Positions 55,140 to 64,000 of a DNA stretch of 64,000 nt are shown piece after piece (the first letter of the stretch is position 1; every line of letters starts with the position of its first letter). Position numbers and translations under genes: made by a program. Below the pieces are notes generated by a model. That model was not told the origin of the DNA. It ran no database searches and worked only from the letters and a program-made list of their open reading frames with translations. This DNA comes from Bacteroides sp. (GTDB taxonomy: Bacteria; Bacteroidota; Bacteroidia; Bacteroidales; Muribaculaceae), in assembly GCA_014802045.1 (NCBI GenBank), contig JAAVDA010000012.1, positions 1 through 64,000 on the forward strand, read 5' to 3'.

Positions 55140-56455
55140 CCACTGCCGATCTTATTGTGCTCGGTGCGGGTCCGGGCGGCTATACCACTGCCGCCCGGGC
55201 CGCTGCCGGAGGCGCCGCTGTGATTCTTTTCGAGCCGGGAGAACTGGGTGGCACATGCCTCAACCGTGGATGTATCCCCACAAAAGCTCTATGCCGCTCT
55301 GCTGAAGTGGCCGTCACCGTAGCCTCCGCTTCGCGGTTTGGCGTGAGTGTTGAAGGCCCTGTGGCTCTTTCGTGGCCGGTGGCCTCTGCCCGAAAGGATG
55401 AGGTTGTGGCCACCCTTCGCGAGGGAGTGGCCACCCTGCTCCGTAATGTCACCGTGGTGCGTGAGCGTGCGTCGTTCACCCCCTCCGGCACCATCATGGC
55501 CGGCGGCGAGGAATATTCCGCCCCGAAGATAGTTATAGCCACCGGTTCGCGCCCTGCTCCGCTTCGTGCCGAGGGCGCCGACCTTGCAGTGAGCAGCGAT
55601 GAGCTGCTGTCGCTGCCTGATGTTCCCGAATCGGTAGCGATAGTGGGCGGGGGAGTGATAGGCATGGAGTTTGCCTCGATTCTCGCCGCTTTCGGTGTGA
55701 AAGTCACCGTGCTCGAATATTGTCCGGAGATTCTGCCCCCGTTTGATGCCGAGATAGCCAAGCGTCTGCGCATGGCCATGAAGCGGCGGGGAGTAAACAT
55801 CGTGACCGGTGCATCTGTCACCGCCATCAGACCCGGATTTGCCGTAGACTATGAGGCCAAAGGCAAGAAAGCCACTGTTGAGGCAGCTCTGGTCTTGTCG
55901 GCCGTAGGGCGACGCCCGGTGCTCCCCGACGGCCTTGAGGAAGCCGGCATCAAGGTCACTCCGCGCGGATATATCAAAGTTGATGACAACATGCTCACCA
56001 CTCGCCCCGGAGTCCATGCCATAGGCGATGTCAACGGTCGTTGCATGCTCGCTCATGCTGCCGAGGCGCAGGGTGCTGTGGCTCTCGGTGAGGATATTGA
56101 TCTCAGCGTGATTCCATCGGCGGTCTTCACCATGCCCGAATGCGCCATGGTAGGCCTCACCGAGAAGGAGTGTCAGGACTTGGGCTATAATATTAAGGTG
56201 GGGAAAGCAACCTTCCGCTCCAATGGCAAAGCTCTTGCTATTGACGAGCCCGACGGCCTTGTCAAGGTCATCACCGATACCACCACCGGCCGGATGCTCG
56301 GATGCCACATCTGCGGCCCCCATGCCGCCGACCTAATCCAGGAGGCGGCCCTCGCCATTGCCGCCGGCATCCCCTCGGCAGGAGTGGCGCTTACAGTCCA
56401 CGGCCATCCTACCCTTTCCGAAACCCTTCTTCAGGCAGTCGCCGCATCGCTCTGA
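55136..56455 (+). CDS. lpdA: Dihydrolipoyl dehydrogenase
   Basis: GAGPGGYTTAARAAAGG, GGTCLNRGCIPTKAL redox disulfide, GGGVIGMEFASI. Confidence 0.95.
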   Translation: MTTADLIVLGAGPGGYTTAARAAAGGAAVILFEPGELGGTCLNRGCIPTKALCRSAEVAVTVASASRFGVSVEGPVALSWPVASARKDEVVATLREGVATLLRNVTVVRERASFTPSGTIMAGGEEYSAPKIVIATGSRPAPLRAEGADLAVSSDELLSLPDVPESVAIVGGGVIGMEFASILAAFGVKVTVLEYCPEILPPFDAEIAKRLRMAMKRRGVNIVTGASVTAIRPGFAVDYEAKGKKATVEAALVLSAVGRRPVLPDGLEEAGIKVTPRGYIKVDDNMLTTRPGVHAIGDVNGRCMLAHAAEAQGAVALGEDIDLSVIPSAVFTMPECAMVGLTEKECQDLGYNIKVGKATFRSNGKALAIDEPDGLVKVITDTTTGRMLGCHICGPHAADLIQEAALAIAAGIPSAGVALTVHGHPTLSETLLQAVAASL

Positions 56456-56461
56456 GCTGTT

Positions 56462-57340
56462 ATGGATATTATGAAGCCGAAGGTAAGCGTGATAATGATA
56501 GCCTACAATCAGGCCGACACTATCGGCGAGGCTATCCGCAGCGTAGTGCTCCAGAAAGCCCCTTTCAGCTTCGAGCTTATCGTGGCCGACGACGCCTCGA
56601 CCGATTCCACCCTCGGGGTAGCGCGCCAATGGCAGGAGCGCTACCCCGATATTATCCGCATCATTGCCAGGCCCGCCAATGTAGGTCTGCAGGCAAATTT
56701 TCTCGGCGCATGGGCCGAAGCGAAGGGGGAGTATATAGCCATATGCGAAGGCGACGACCATTGGTGTTCGCCTCACAAGCTTCGTCGTCAGGCCGCATGG
56801 CTCGATGCTCATCCGGATTGCTCTCTGGTGTTTCACCGCGTCTGGAACCACTATGCCGACACCCGCACCCTCTCCCTCTCCAATCCGCGCCAGCCCCGCA
56901 CCATAACTCTCGAAGACCTCGCCCGCGCCAACGTCATCACCAATCTCTCTGTGATGTATCGCGCCATCCCTTCTGCCGAGCTCCCCGCATGGATTTCGGA
57001 GATAAAACTCTTTGACTACGCTTTCCATTCGCTTCACCTTGCCCGGGGCAACGGCCGCTTTCTTCCGCAGCCCATGGCCGTCTACCGCCGCTATTCGCGC
57101 GGCATCTGGAGCGGCGACCCCCTCCGCGCCCTTCGCCTTGCTCTCGATGTGAGAGAGCGCCTCATAGCCCATTTTTCAGCCACTCGTTCCGAGGCTTCCG
57201 CCCGCTATGCCGAGGCCGCCGAAGCCATCCGCGGCCGCCTCCGGTGTCCGGAAGCCGCTGCTTCTCCTGTCCGTCCGTCAATTCTGTCGCGCATCAGGGC
57301 ATTCATATCAAAATTTCTCCCGGTTCCACGGATTCTGTGA
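56462..57340 (+). CDS. Glycosyltransferase family 2
   Basis: KVSVIMIAYNQADTIGEAIRSVVLQKAPFSFELIVADDASTDST, EGDDHW. Confidence 0.92.
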   Translation: MDIMKPKVSVIMIAYNQADTIGEAIRSVVLQKAPFSFELIVADDASTDSTLGVARQWQERYPDIIRIIARPANVGLQANFLGAWAEAKGEYIAICEGDDHWCSPHKLRRQAAWLDAHPDCSLVFHRVWNHYADTRTLSLSNPRQPRTITLEDLARANVITNLSVMYRAIPSAELPAWISEIKLFDYAFHSLHLARGNGRFLPQPMAVYRRYSRGIWSGDPLRALRLALDVRERLIAHFSATRSEASARYAEAAEAIRGRLRCPEAAASPVRPSILSRIRAFISKFLPVPRIL

Positions 57341-57388
57341 AGAAGTGGTGACAATACGGTCACAATCGGGGACCTTTGGTAAAAAACA

Positions 57389-57419
57389 TTTGCAAAGTGC
57401 AAAATTCTGTTTACCTTTG
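57389..57419 (+). promoter_or_regulatory. Bacteroidota consensus promoter TTTG-N19-TACCTTTG for susC/susD-like pair
   Basis: TTTG 57389-57392 and TACCTTTG 57412-57419, 19-nt spacer. Confidence 0.7.
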
Positions 57420-57543
57420 CTGATGTAATACCACGCAAAAGCATAAGACACGCGAGCAAGCCTAATATTTCTTTACGTGATGCACGCTTGTCTTTCAGGA
57501 TACGAACACTAATAAAACCAATCATTCATTAAAACACTTTTCC

Positions 57544-60500
57544 ATGAAGAGAAAGTACATTTCGGCCCTCATGGCCGCCGCTCTTCTCACCACAGGGGTG
57601 TCTGTAGCCCAAGCCACTGAGGGGGGGGGTAGTTACGAAGCCGTAGCTCCCGCAGCCCAGCAGGTTTCGGCATGCACAGGTACCGTGCTCGATGAGCTTG
57701 GAGATCCTCTTGTAGGTGCAACTGTCAAAGTGGTAGGCGACGCAGCAAAAGCAACCTCCACCGATGTTGACGGACGTTTCAAACTCGACGGTGTTAAGCC
57801 CGGCCAGAAGGTGATTGTCAGCTTCATCGGCTATAACGATGCTACCGCAGAGTGGAACGGACAGCCCATCACCATCAAAATGTCTGAAAACACCACTAAG
57901 CTCGACGAAGTTGTGGTGCTCGGCTACACCGTGCAGTCAAAAGAGAGCCTCACAGGTGCTCTCACCAGCATTAAAGACGAAAAACTCAAGGACGTTACCA
58001 CCCCCAACCTCGCCAATATGCTCAATGGCAAGGTTTCCGGTGTGTATGTGGCTCCCGGTTCCGGCCAGCCCGGCGCAGGCGCTGCCGTTGTGATTCGCGG
58101 TCAGGCCTCACTCTCCGGCTCCACAGCTCCTATCTGGGTTGTTGACGGTGTTATCGTCGGCACAGGCGCCGGCGACCTCAACCCCGACGACGTTGAGTCA
58201 ATGACCATCCTTAAAGACGCCGCTTCTACAGCCATCTACGGTTCTGACGGCGCAAACGGCGTTGTTGTCGTTACCACCAAGAAGGGTAAGGCCGGCACAA
58301 TGAAGGCCAGCGCTGCCATCAAACTCGGCATCTCAAACCTCACCAACGGCAACCTTGAGATGATGAATGGCGCCGAGCTCTATGACTACTTCGCATCTTT
58401 CCAGAATGCCGACGCTATCAAGTTCACCCGCTGGACTCCCGAGCTCCGCAACGACAACTTCGACTGGTGGAAGCTCGCTACCCACACCGGTTTCTCACAA
58501 GACTACCATGTGAGCATCTCCGGCGGCAACGACAAGCTCAGCTCATACTTCTCGCTCGGCTACTACGACGAGGACGGCGCTGTGAAGGGCTATAAGTTCC
58601 AGAAATACTCCTTCCGTGCTACCACCGACTACAAGCCCTTCAGCTTCCTCACCATCCGTCCGACTATCTACGGATCACGCCGCGACATCAAGGACCGTCA
58701 GTACTCTGTAAGCTCGATGTACTCCATGCTCCCCTGGGACTCCCCATTCGATGAAGACGGCAACCTCGTGCCCAACCGCTACTCTGGCTGGGTAAACGCG
58801 CAGCAGAACAACTACCTCAACGATCTCGAGGCCGGCAATGAGGGTACATCTGTCAACTACGAGTTCAACGGCAACTTCGACTTCGACGTGCAGTTCACCC
58901 CCTGGCTCAAATGGCAGAGCGTTAACTCCTACCGCTTCAACCAGTACAAGACTCACTCCTACACCGATCCCCGTTCGGTTGGTGGCCAGAATGTCGACGG
59001 CCGCATCTACGAATGGAGCTCAGACGTAGTCCGCAAGTCTACCAACCAGAAGCTCTTCTTCAACAAGACCTTCGGCTCCAAGCATCGTCTTGACGGTATG
59101 CTCGCTTATGAGTATAAGGACTACAAGTACACCTATATGAGCGCTACCGGTACCGGCTTCGTACCCGGATTCCAGGTGCTCGACGTTACAGCTGTTCCCG
59201 AAGCTGTTGGCGGCGGTGTCACCGAATGGGCAGTTGAGTCCTACTTCACCAAGTGGAACTACATGTACGACTCCAAATACCTTCTTGAGGCCGGCTTCCG
59301 TCGCGACGGTGCCTCCAACCTCGGTAAGAAATGGGGCAACCTCTACAGCGTCAGCGGTGGCTGGATCATCAACCGCGAGAGCTGGTTCACAGCTCCCTGG
59401 GTAAGCTTCCTCAAGCTCCGCGCATCCTACGGTAGCGTCGGCAACCGTCCCTCTTCGCTCTATCCCCAGTATGACCTCTACTCTGTGGGTGTGAACTACG
59501 ACGGTGTCCCCGGAGCCCTCATCTCACAGATCGGTAACAAAGACCTCACATGGGAACGCACATTCACCGGCGGTGTAGGTGTTGATGCCAACTTCTTCAA
59601 CGACCGTCTCCGTGTCAATGTCGACTGGTACAACAAGAGCACCGACAACGTGATCTACGCCGTGCCCGTAACCGGTCTCGTAGGCGTAACCGCTATCTAC
59701 CGCAACATCGGCAAGATGCGCAACCGCGGTTTCGAAGTGACCATCGGCGGCGAAATCATCGCCACCCGCGACTGGACATGGGGTCTCGAAGCCAACTTCA
59801 CCACCAACAAGAACGAACTCCGCGACCTCTACGCTCAGAAAAATGCCGACGGCACCTACGAGGTTAAGCCCGTGATCATCGGCGACGGCTCCGGCATCGC
59901 TGGTTCTGCCAACCGCATTCTCGAAGTGGGCGAGCCCGTCGACACATATTGGCTCAAGGAATGGGCCGGCGTTAACCCCGAAAACGGCGCTCCCCAGTGG
60001 TATATGGACGACGAGAATGGCAACAAGGTCATTACCGACAGCTATGCAAAAGCTTCTTACTATAAGATCGGCAACGTAGCTCCCGACTTCTACGGCGGCT
60101 TCTCTACCAATCTCCGCTGGAAGCAGCTCGACCTCAACGCCAACTTCGGATTCTCCGTAGGCGGTAAGATCTTCAACTACTCACGTATCGAGTACGACTC
60201 CGACGGTACCTACACCGACCGCAACCAGATGAAGCTTCAGAGCGGCTGGAGCCGTTGGGAGAAACCCGGCGACATCGCCACACATCCCCGCGCACAGTAC
60301 AATAACCAGGATAAGGGTAACAACGCTTCTTCACGCTTCCTCGAAGACGCTGACTTCCTCAAGCTCCGCTCACTCACCATCGGCTACAACTTCAACCAGC
60401 TCAAGCAGTATGGTATCTCCAACCTCCGTGTATCGTTCAGTGGCGAGAATCTCTTCACCGTTACAAAATACTCCGGAGTCGACCCCGAACTCCCTGCTTC

Positions 60501-60585
60501 AGGTGGTACAGTGATGGGCACAACCGGTCCTTCGGTTTATCCCTCTGTTCGCCGCTTCTCACTCGGCATCAACATCACACTCTAA
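57544..60585 (+). CDS. SusC/RagA-family TonB-linked outer-membrane protein
   Basis: CTGTVLDELGDPLVGATVKVVG, LDEVVVLGYTVQSKESLTGAL, VDGVIVG..DLNPDDVESMTILKDAASTAIYGSDGANGVVVVTTKKGK. Confidence 0.96.
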   Translation: MKRKYISALMAAALLTTGVSVAQATEGGGSYEAVAPAAQQVSACTGTVLDELGDPLVGATVKVVGDAAKATSTDVDGRFKLDGVKPGQKVIVSFIGYNDATAEWNGQPITIKMSENTTKLDEVVVLGYTVQSKESLTGALTSIKDEKLKDVTTPNLANMLNGKVSGVYVAPGSGQPGAGAAVVIRGQASLSGSTAPIWVVDGVIVGTGAGDLNPDDVESMTILKDAASTAIYGSDGANGVVVVTTKKGKAGTMKASAAIKLGISNLTNGNLEMMNGAELYDYFASFQNADAIKFTRWTPELRNDNFDWWKLATHTGFSQDYHVSISGGNDKLSSYFSLGYYDEDGAVKGYKFQKYSFRATTDYKPFSFLTIRPTIYGSRRDIKDRQYSVSSMYSMLPWDSPFDEDGNLVPNRYSGWVNAQQNNYLNDLEAGNEGTSVNYEFNGNFDFDVQFTPWLKWQSVNSYRFNQYKTHSYTDPRSVGGQNVDGRIYEWSSDVVRKSTNQKLFFNKTFGSKHRLDGMLAYEYKDYKYTYMSATGTGFVPGFQVLDVTAVPEAVGGGVTEWAVESYFTKWNYMYDSKYLLEAGFRRDGASNLGKKWGNLYSVSGGWIINRESWFTAPWVSFLKLRASYGSVGNRPSSLYPQYDLYSVGVNYDGVPGALISQIGNKDLTWERTFTGGVGVDANFFNDRLRVNVDWYNKSTDNVIYAVPVTGLVGVTAIYRNIGKMRNRGFEVTIGGEIIATRDWTWGLEANFTTNKNELRDLYAQKNADGTYEVKPVIIGDGSGIAGSANRILEVGEPVDTYWLKEWAGVNPENGAPQWYMDDENGNKVITDSYAKASYYKIGNVAPDFYGGFSTNLRWKQLDLNANFGFSVGGKIFNYSRIEYDSDGTYTDRNQMKLQSGWSRWEKPGDIATHPRAQYNNQDKGNNASSRFLEDADFLKLRSLTIGYNFNQLKQYGISNLRVSFSGENLFTVTKYSGVDPELPASGGTVMGTTGPSVYPSVRRFSLGINITL

Positions 60586-60604
60586 TCTCTAAGAATTCAC
60601 AGAA

Positions 60605-62410
60605 ATGAAAAAGATACTGACAGCTACTTTCGCTGCCGCAGCACTTCTCACCACCTCTTGCGGTGTAGACCGTCTGCCCTATGGCTCGATGGCTGCGGAG
60701 CAGGTTACGGCCGATCCCGAGGCATCTCTCGATGCTCTCATGAACGGTGTCTATGCCCAGCTCAAGACATGGTCTGACCCCATGCACCGTTGCGGCGAAT
60801 ATGCCGGCGACAACATGATGATTCGCGGTAACTCCACCGACGCGTTCTTCGAATTCATCTCCTTCTCCCGCACCCCCAACAACTACCGTCTGCAGAACTT
60901 CTGGGACTACGGTTATAAAGGCATCGCCCAAGCCTCAAATATTATCAATATGCTCGAAGAAGGCAAGACTGCCGAAATCGACAACTCCCTTGGCGAATGC
61001 TACTACATCCGCGGCATGCTCTATTTCTACTTCGTGCGTGCCTATGGCCGTCCCTACTATCAGGCTCCCGAGAAAAACCTCGGTGTGCCCATCGTAAATG
61101 GTACTCCTGAGAATGTTAACGACATGGCTTTCGACGACCGCGCCACAGTGGCTCAGACCTACGAGCAGGTTATCTCCGACCTTAAGAAGGCCGAAGAGCT
61201 CATGACAATCGACAAAGGCCCCGGCTTCGCATCAAAGCGCGCTGCTCAGGCTATGCTCTCACGCGTCTACCTCTATATGAGCGGCACCTACGAGCAGCCC
61301 AACACCCAGTATGCGCAGCTCGCCGTTGAATATTCCGACAAGGTTATCAACTCAGGTGATTATGCCCTCGTTAGCCGCGATCAGCTCATGGTTTATCCCA
61401 CTATCGTGCCCGAAAACAACCCCGAGGCTATCTTCGTGGTTAAGCGTCTCGCTTCTGAGTTCTCTGGCTTTGACCACTACTACGGTGTAGGCGGTATGTA
61501 TGCCAACATCGGCGGCATGGGCTGGGGCGAGATGTTTGCCTCCGCCAAATACATCGACCTTCTCAACGAGACAGGCCGTAACGACTGGCGTCCTGAATCT
61601 GAGTACTACAGTGATGCACGTGCAGCTTTCATCGAGCCTACCTATGAGTTTACCCTTTCTAAGGATCCTGTGACCGGTGAGACCGATGTCCCCTACGAGG
61701 TTATCCGTTTCATCGTCTGGACCGACCCCACTACTCAGGACTACGTGCAGCTGCGCATACATCGCGATGCTTCCGGCACACCTTATGAGGCTTACGACAC
61801 CAAGGCTGCCGACGGTAAGACAGTAATCGACAAGACCTATCCACTCACAGTTGTTAATGCCGATCAGGACATCTACTCCATCACCTACACCACAGCAAAA
61901 GGTGGTGAGCAGACCGTCAATGGTTTCATCGACTACTACATCTCTCTCAACCGAGTTTATCCGCAGTTCTACATCACCAAGTGCTCTCGCGAGGGTGAGG
62001 ATTCCCACCTCCATTCTCCCGTTATCTCTCGTCTGGCTGAGATCTACCTCAACCGTGCCGAGGCCAATGCCAAGCTCGGTAAATATGGCGACGCCCTCAC
62101 CGACCTCAACACCATCCGTGGCCGCGCTATCGTAGGTGGCGAATATGAGTCGCTCGACGCTTCCAACGCTGCTGAGCGCATCGACAAGGAGCGCACCCTT
62201 GAGCTTGCTTATCAGGCTGAGAGAAGCTACGACGTGTTCCGCAACGGCGGCACACTCACACGCCACTATCCCGGTGCCCACAACCAGGCTCAGGAGATTC
62301 CCGCCACAGAATATCGCGTTGTCTACTACATTCCTCAGAATGCTATCAACGCATATCCCGGCACACTCACTCAGAACCCCACCGACAACGCCGGTGTGAT
62401 CCTCAACTGA
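60605..62410 (+). CDS. SusD/RagB-family nutrient-binding lipoprotein
   Basis: AAALLTTSCGVDRLP lipobox; RLAEIYLNRAEANAKLGKYGDALTDLNTIRGRA, ERTLELAYQAERSYDVFRNG. Confidence 0.95.
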   Translation: MKKILTATFAAAALLTTSCGVDRLPYGSMAAEQVTADPEASLDALMNGVYAQLKTWSDPMHRCGEYAGDNMMIRGNSTDAFFEFISFSRTPNNYRLQNFWDYGYKGIAQASNIINMLEEGKTAEIDNSLGECYYIRGMLYFYFVRAYGRPYYQAPEKNLGVPIVNGTPENVNDMAFDDRATVAQTYEQVISDLKKAEELMTIDKGPGFASKRAAQAMLSRVYLYMSGTYEQPNTQYAQLAVEYSDKVINSGDYALVSRDQLMVYPTIVPENNPEAIFVVKRLASEFSGFDHYYGVGGMYANIGGMGWGEMFASAKYIDLLNETGRNDWRPESEYYSDARAAFIEPTYEFTLSKDPVTGETDVPYEVIRFIVWTDPTTQDYVQLRIHRDASGTPYEAYDTKAADGKTVIDKTYPLTVVNADQDIYSITYTTAKGGEQTVNGFIDYYISLNRVYPQFYITKCSREGEDSHLHSPVISRLAEIYLNRAEANAKLGKYGDALTDLNTIRGRAIVGGEYESLDASNAAERIDKERTLELAYQAERSYDVFRNGGTLTRHYPGAHNQAQEIPATEYRVVYYIPQNAINAYPGTLTQNPTDNAGVILN

Positions 62411-62562
62411 TTTCCCCCGACAACGCCGGTGTGAAACCCCAACAGCACCCCGGCAAGTCTACACAAACATTAGGTTGATATAAAAACCTCCCGTTCCCGG
62501 ACGGCAGCCTCCCCCAACAAGGCTCCGCCCGGGAACCCTTTTCTCCACCCCCACCTCCCGCC

Positions 62563-62830
62563 CATCCCCGGCTTCTCCCCGTGTCCGCATCCCCCTCACA
62601 CGCTTCGAGCGGCGGGACGATGCCCGCATGCACCGCTCCCGGCGTGCCCCGTCCCCACCTAGCCCCCAGGCAGATTTACCCACGTCCCGGAGGGGCGCTG
62701 CGTGCCCCGTCCCCACCCAGACCCGCGGCAAATCCACCTACGTCCCGGAGGGGCGTATTTGTCAGAAACCCCGGGCTTTAGCCCGGGGAGAGAAAGTAGA
62801 AGAGAAGGTGTCCCGGCGGGACACCTTGTA
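62563..62830 (+). repeat. REP-like repeat locus C with 58-bp tandem duplication and two hairpins
   Basis: 58-bp copies at 62642-62699 and 62700-62757; CCCCGGGCTTTAGCCCGGGG at 62769-62788; AAGGTGTCCCGGCGGGACACCTT at 62805-62827. Confidence 0.75.
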
Positions 62831-62877
62831 GGTCGTTTTGGTTTTTACGCCGATTATTCCCTATATTTGCATTCATT

Positions 62878-63321
62878 ATGAGCAAAGTTAAAGCATTATA
62901 CCACATTGTGTTTTGCACCAAAAGTCGCAAAATGACCATCCCCCTTGCCTACAAAGAAGACCTGTATCGCTTCATATGGCGTAAACTTGATGACAACAGA
63001 TGCAAGTTGCTCCGTATAGGTGGAATCCAAAATCATATTCATATACTCATAGACCTTCATCCTACGGTAGCGTTGTCAAGCCTCCTACAGGTGATTAAAG
63101 GTAGTTCGAGCATATGGATGAAATCAGACCCGCGTTTCGCCCACTTTGAAGGTTGGGCCGGCGACTATTTTGCCTGCACTCTCTCTCCAGATGCACGTTC
63201 GCCATTGATTGAATACATTAAGAATCAAGAGCAGCATCATTTAGGGCAACCTATTGAAAATGAAATCAGCACAATGTACAAGTGTGCTGACCTCTTGTAT
63301 GATGAACGTGATTTGCAATAG
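62878..63321 (+). mobile_element. tnpA: IS200/IS605-family (RAYT-like) Y1 transposase
   Basis: YHIVFCTKSRKMTIP, GGIQNHIHILIDLHPTVALSSLLQVIKGSSS (HUH motif HIH), EYIKNQEQHH (catalytic Tyr). Confidence 0.9.
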
Positions 63322-63322
63322 T

Positions 63323-63610
63323 CACGATGCGTCGCCTCCGGGACGCTTCTCATGTTCATCGCCTTCTCTGGGTTGAAACCCGGAGCTGCCCACAAATCCA
63401 CCCCCTCCGGGGACGGCATCCCATCGCCATCTCTCCCGCCATCCCGGCTTCTCCCCGTGTCCGCATCCCCCTCACACGCTTCGGGTGGCGGGACGATGCC
63501 CGTATGCGCCGTCCATGGCGCGGCCCGGAGGGACGTGATTGTCCGAAACCCCGGGCTTTAGCCCGGGGCAAGCCTATCGGGGGGCAGGATGTGTCCCGGC
63601 AGGACACATT
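63323..63610 (+). repeat. REP-like repeat locus D
   Basis: GGGTTGAAACCCGGAG hairpin, CCCCGGGCTTTAGCCCGGGG at 63549-63568, ATGTGTCCCGGCAGGACACAT at 63589-63609; first about 170 bp repeated at 63620. Confidence 0.75.
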
Positions 63611-63619
63611 ATGACACTG

Positions 63620-63790
63620 CACGATGCGTCACCTCCGGGATGCTTCTCATGTTCATGCCTTCTCCGGGTTGAAACCCGGAGCTGCCCACGAATCCGCCCC
63701 CTCCGGGGACGACATCCCAGCCCCATGTTTCCCGTCCTCCCCGGCTTCTCCCCGTGTCCGCATCCCCTCACACGCTTCGGGTGGCGGGAG
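63620..63790 (+). repeat. REP-like repeat locus E, direct repeat of 63323-63493
   Basis: Starts CACGATGCGTCACCTCCGGGATGCTTCTCATGTTCATGCC, offset 297 bp from locus D. Confidence 0.75.
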
Positions 63791-63979
63791 CGGCGGGGGC
63801 GGTGTTCGGGAGGCGGTTGGAAGTGTCCCGTGTTATAACAAACATTAACACTCAAAATGCACCCCGCTAAAAAATTTGCGTTAATTTTGCGCTCAGGTAA
63901 TTGATTTGGCAAAAAAAGCCTTAAATATACCACACAAAACAGCAGCGTAATCAGTATCACTAACAACGGAACAACTAAT

Positions 63980-64000
63980 ATGACTAAAGCCCCATTTCAC
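63980..64000 (+). CDS. 5' end of a CDS truncated by the window edge (MTKAPFH...)
   Basis: ATG with upstream promoter-like TAATTTTG at 63883-63890; too short to identify. Confidence 0.3.

Noticed and set aside
63327-63966. Several short ORFs on both strands (for example 63327..63614, 63352..63561, 63539..63838, 63574..63966)
   Set aside because: They lie in GC-rich palindromic repeats with low-complexity translations (RIPLTRFGWRDDARMRRP...); better explained as repeat DNA
1-64000. CRISPR array, rRNA or tRNA genes
   Set aside because: No regularly spaced direct repeats of CRISPR type and no recognisable rRNA or tRNA sequence on reading; a tRNAscan/Infernal run would be needed to exclude fully

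Overview
The window looks like a Bacteroidales chromosome, most likely Muribaculaceae-like. I infer this from gene content and from Bacteroidota-type promoters (TAnnTTTG -7 element); it was not verified by search. Housekeeping blocks: TPR protein/DUF177/rpmF/fabH/era/der; mdh; rpsA; secDF; rlmN; rsmD/sirtuin/birA; lplA with a complete glycine cleavage operon (gcvT-gcvH-gcvPA-gcvPB-lpd). Accessory or niche loci: a TonB receptor plus OB-fold-like lipoprotein pair; a GH109-like oxidoreductase beside a hexosamine-kinase-like gene; a sialic-acid catabolic operon with a three-module GDSL / sialate O-acetylesterase / Kelch fusion; a SusC/SusD pair; a two-gene AAA-ATPase operon; an AT-rich GDSL/acyltransferase islet; and an IS200-like (RAYT-type) Y1 transposase inside GC-rich palindromic repeats that recur elsewhere in the window. 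The most interesting region is about 27.85-34.04 kb. It holds a compact set of phage-head-like genes (probable scaffold, SU10/DUF5309-like major capsid, connector-like protein, portal split over two overlapping ORFs, and a protein with an internal duplication). No terminase, integrase, tail or lysis gene is visible nearby. Its two transcription units share a perfect 14-bp promoter-proximal motif (GGGGAAATTAGCAG), which suggests a co-regulated, possibly domesticated capsid system. Two G9 tracts lie in surface-related ORFs (acyltransferase and SusC) and are candidate phase-variation sites. All family calls come from reading the translated sequences; no database search was run.
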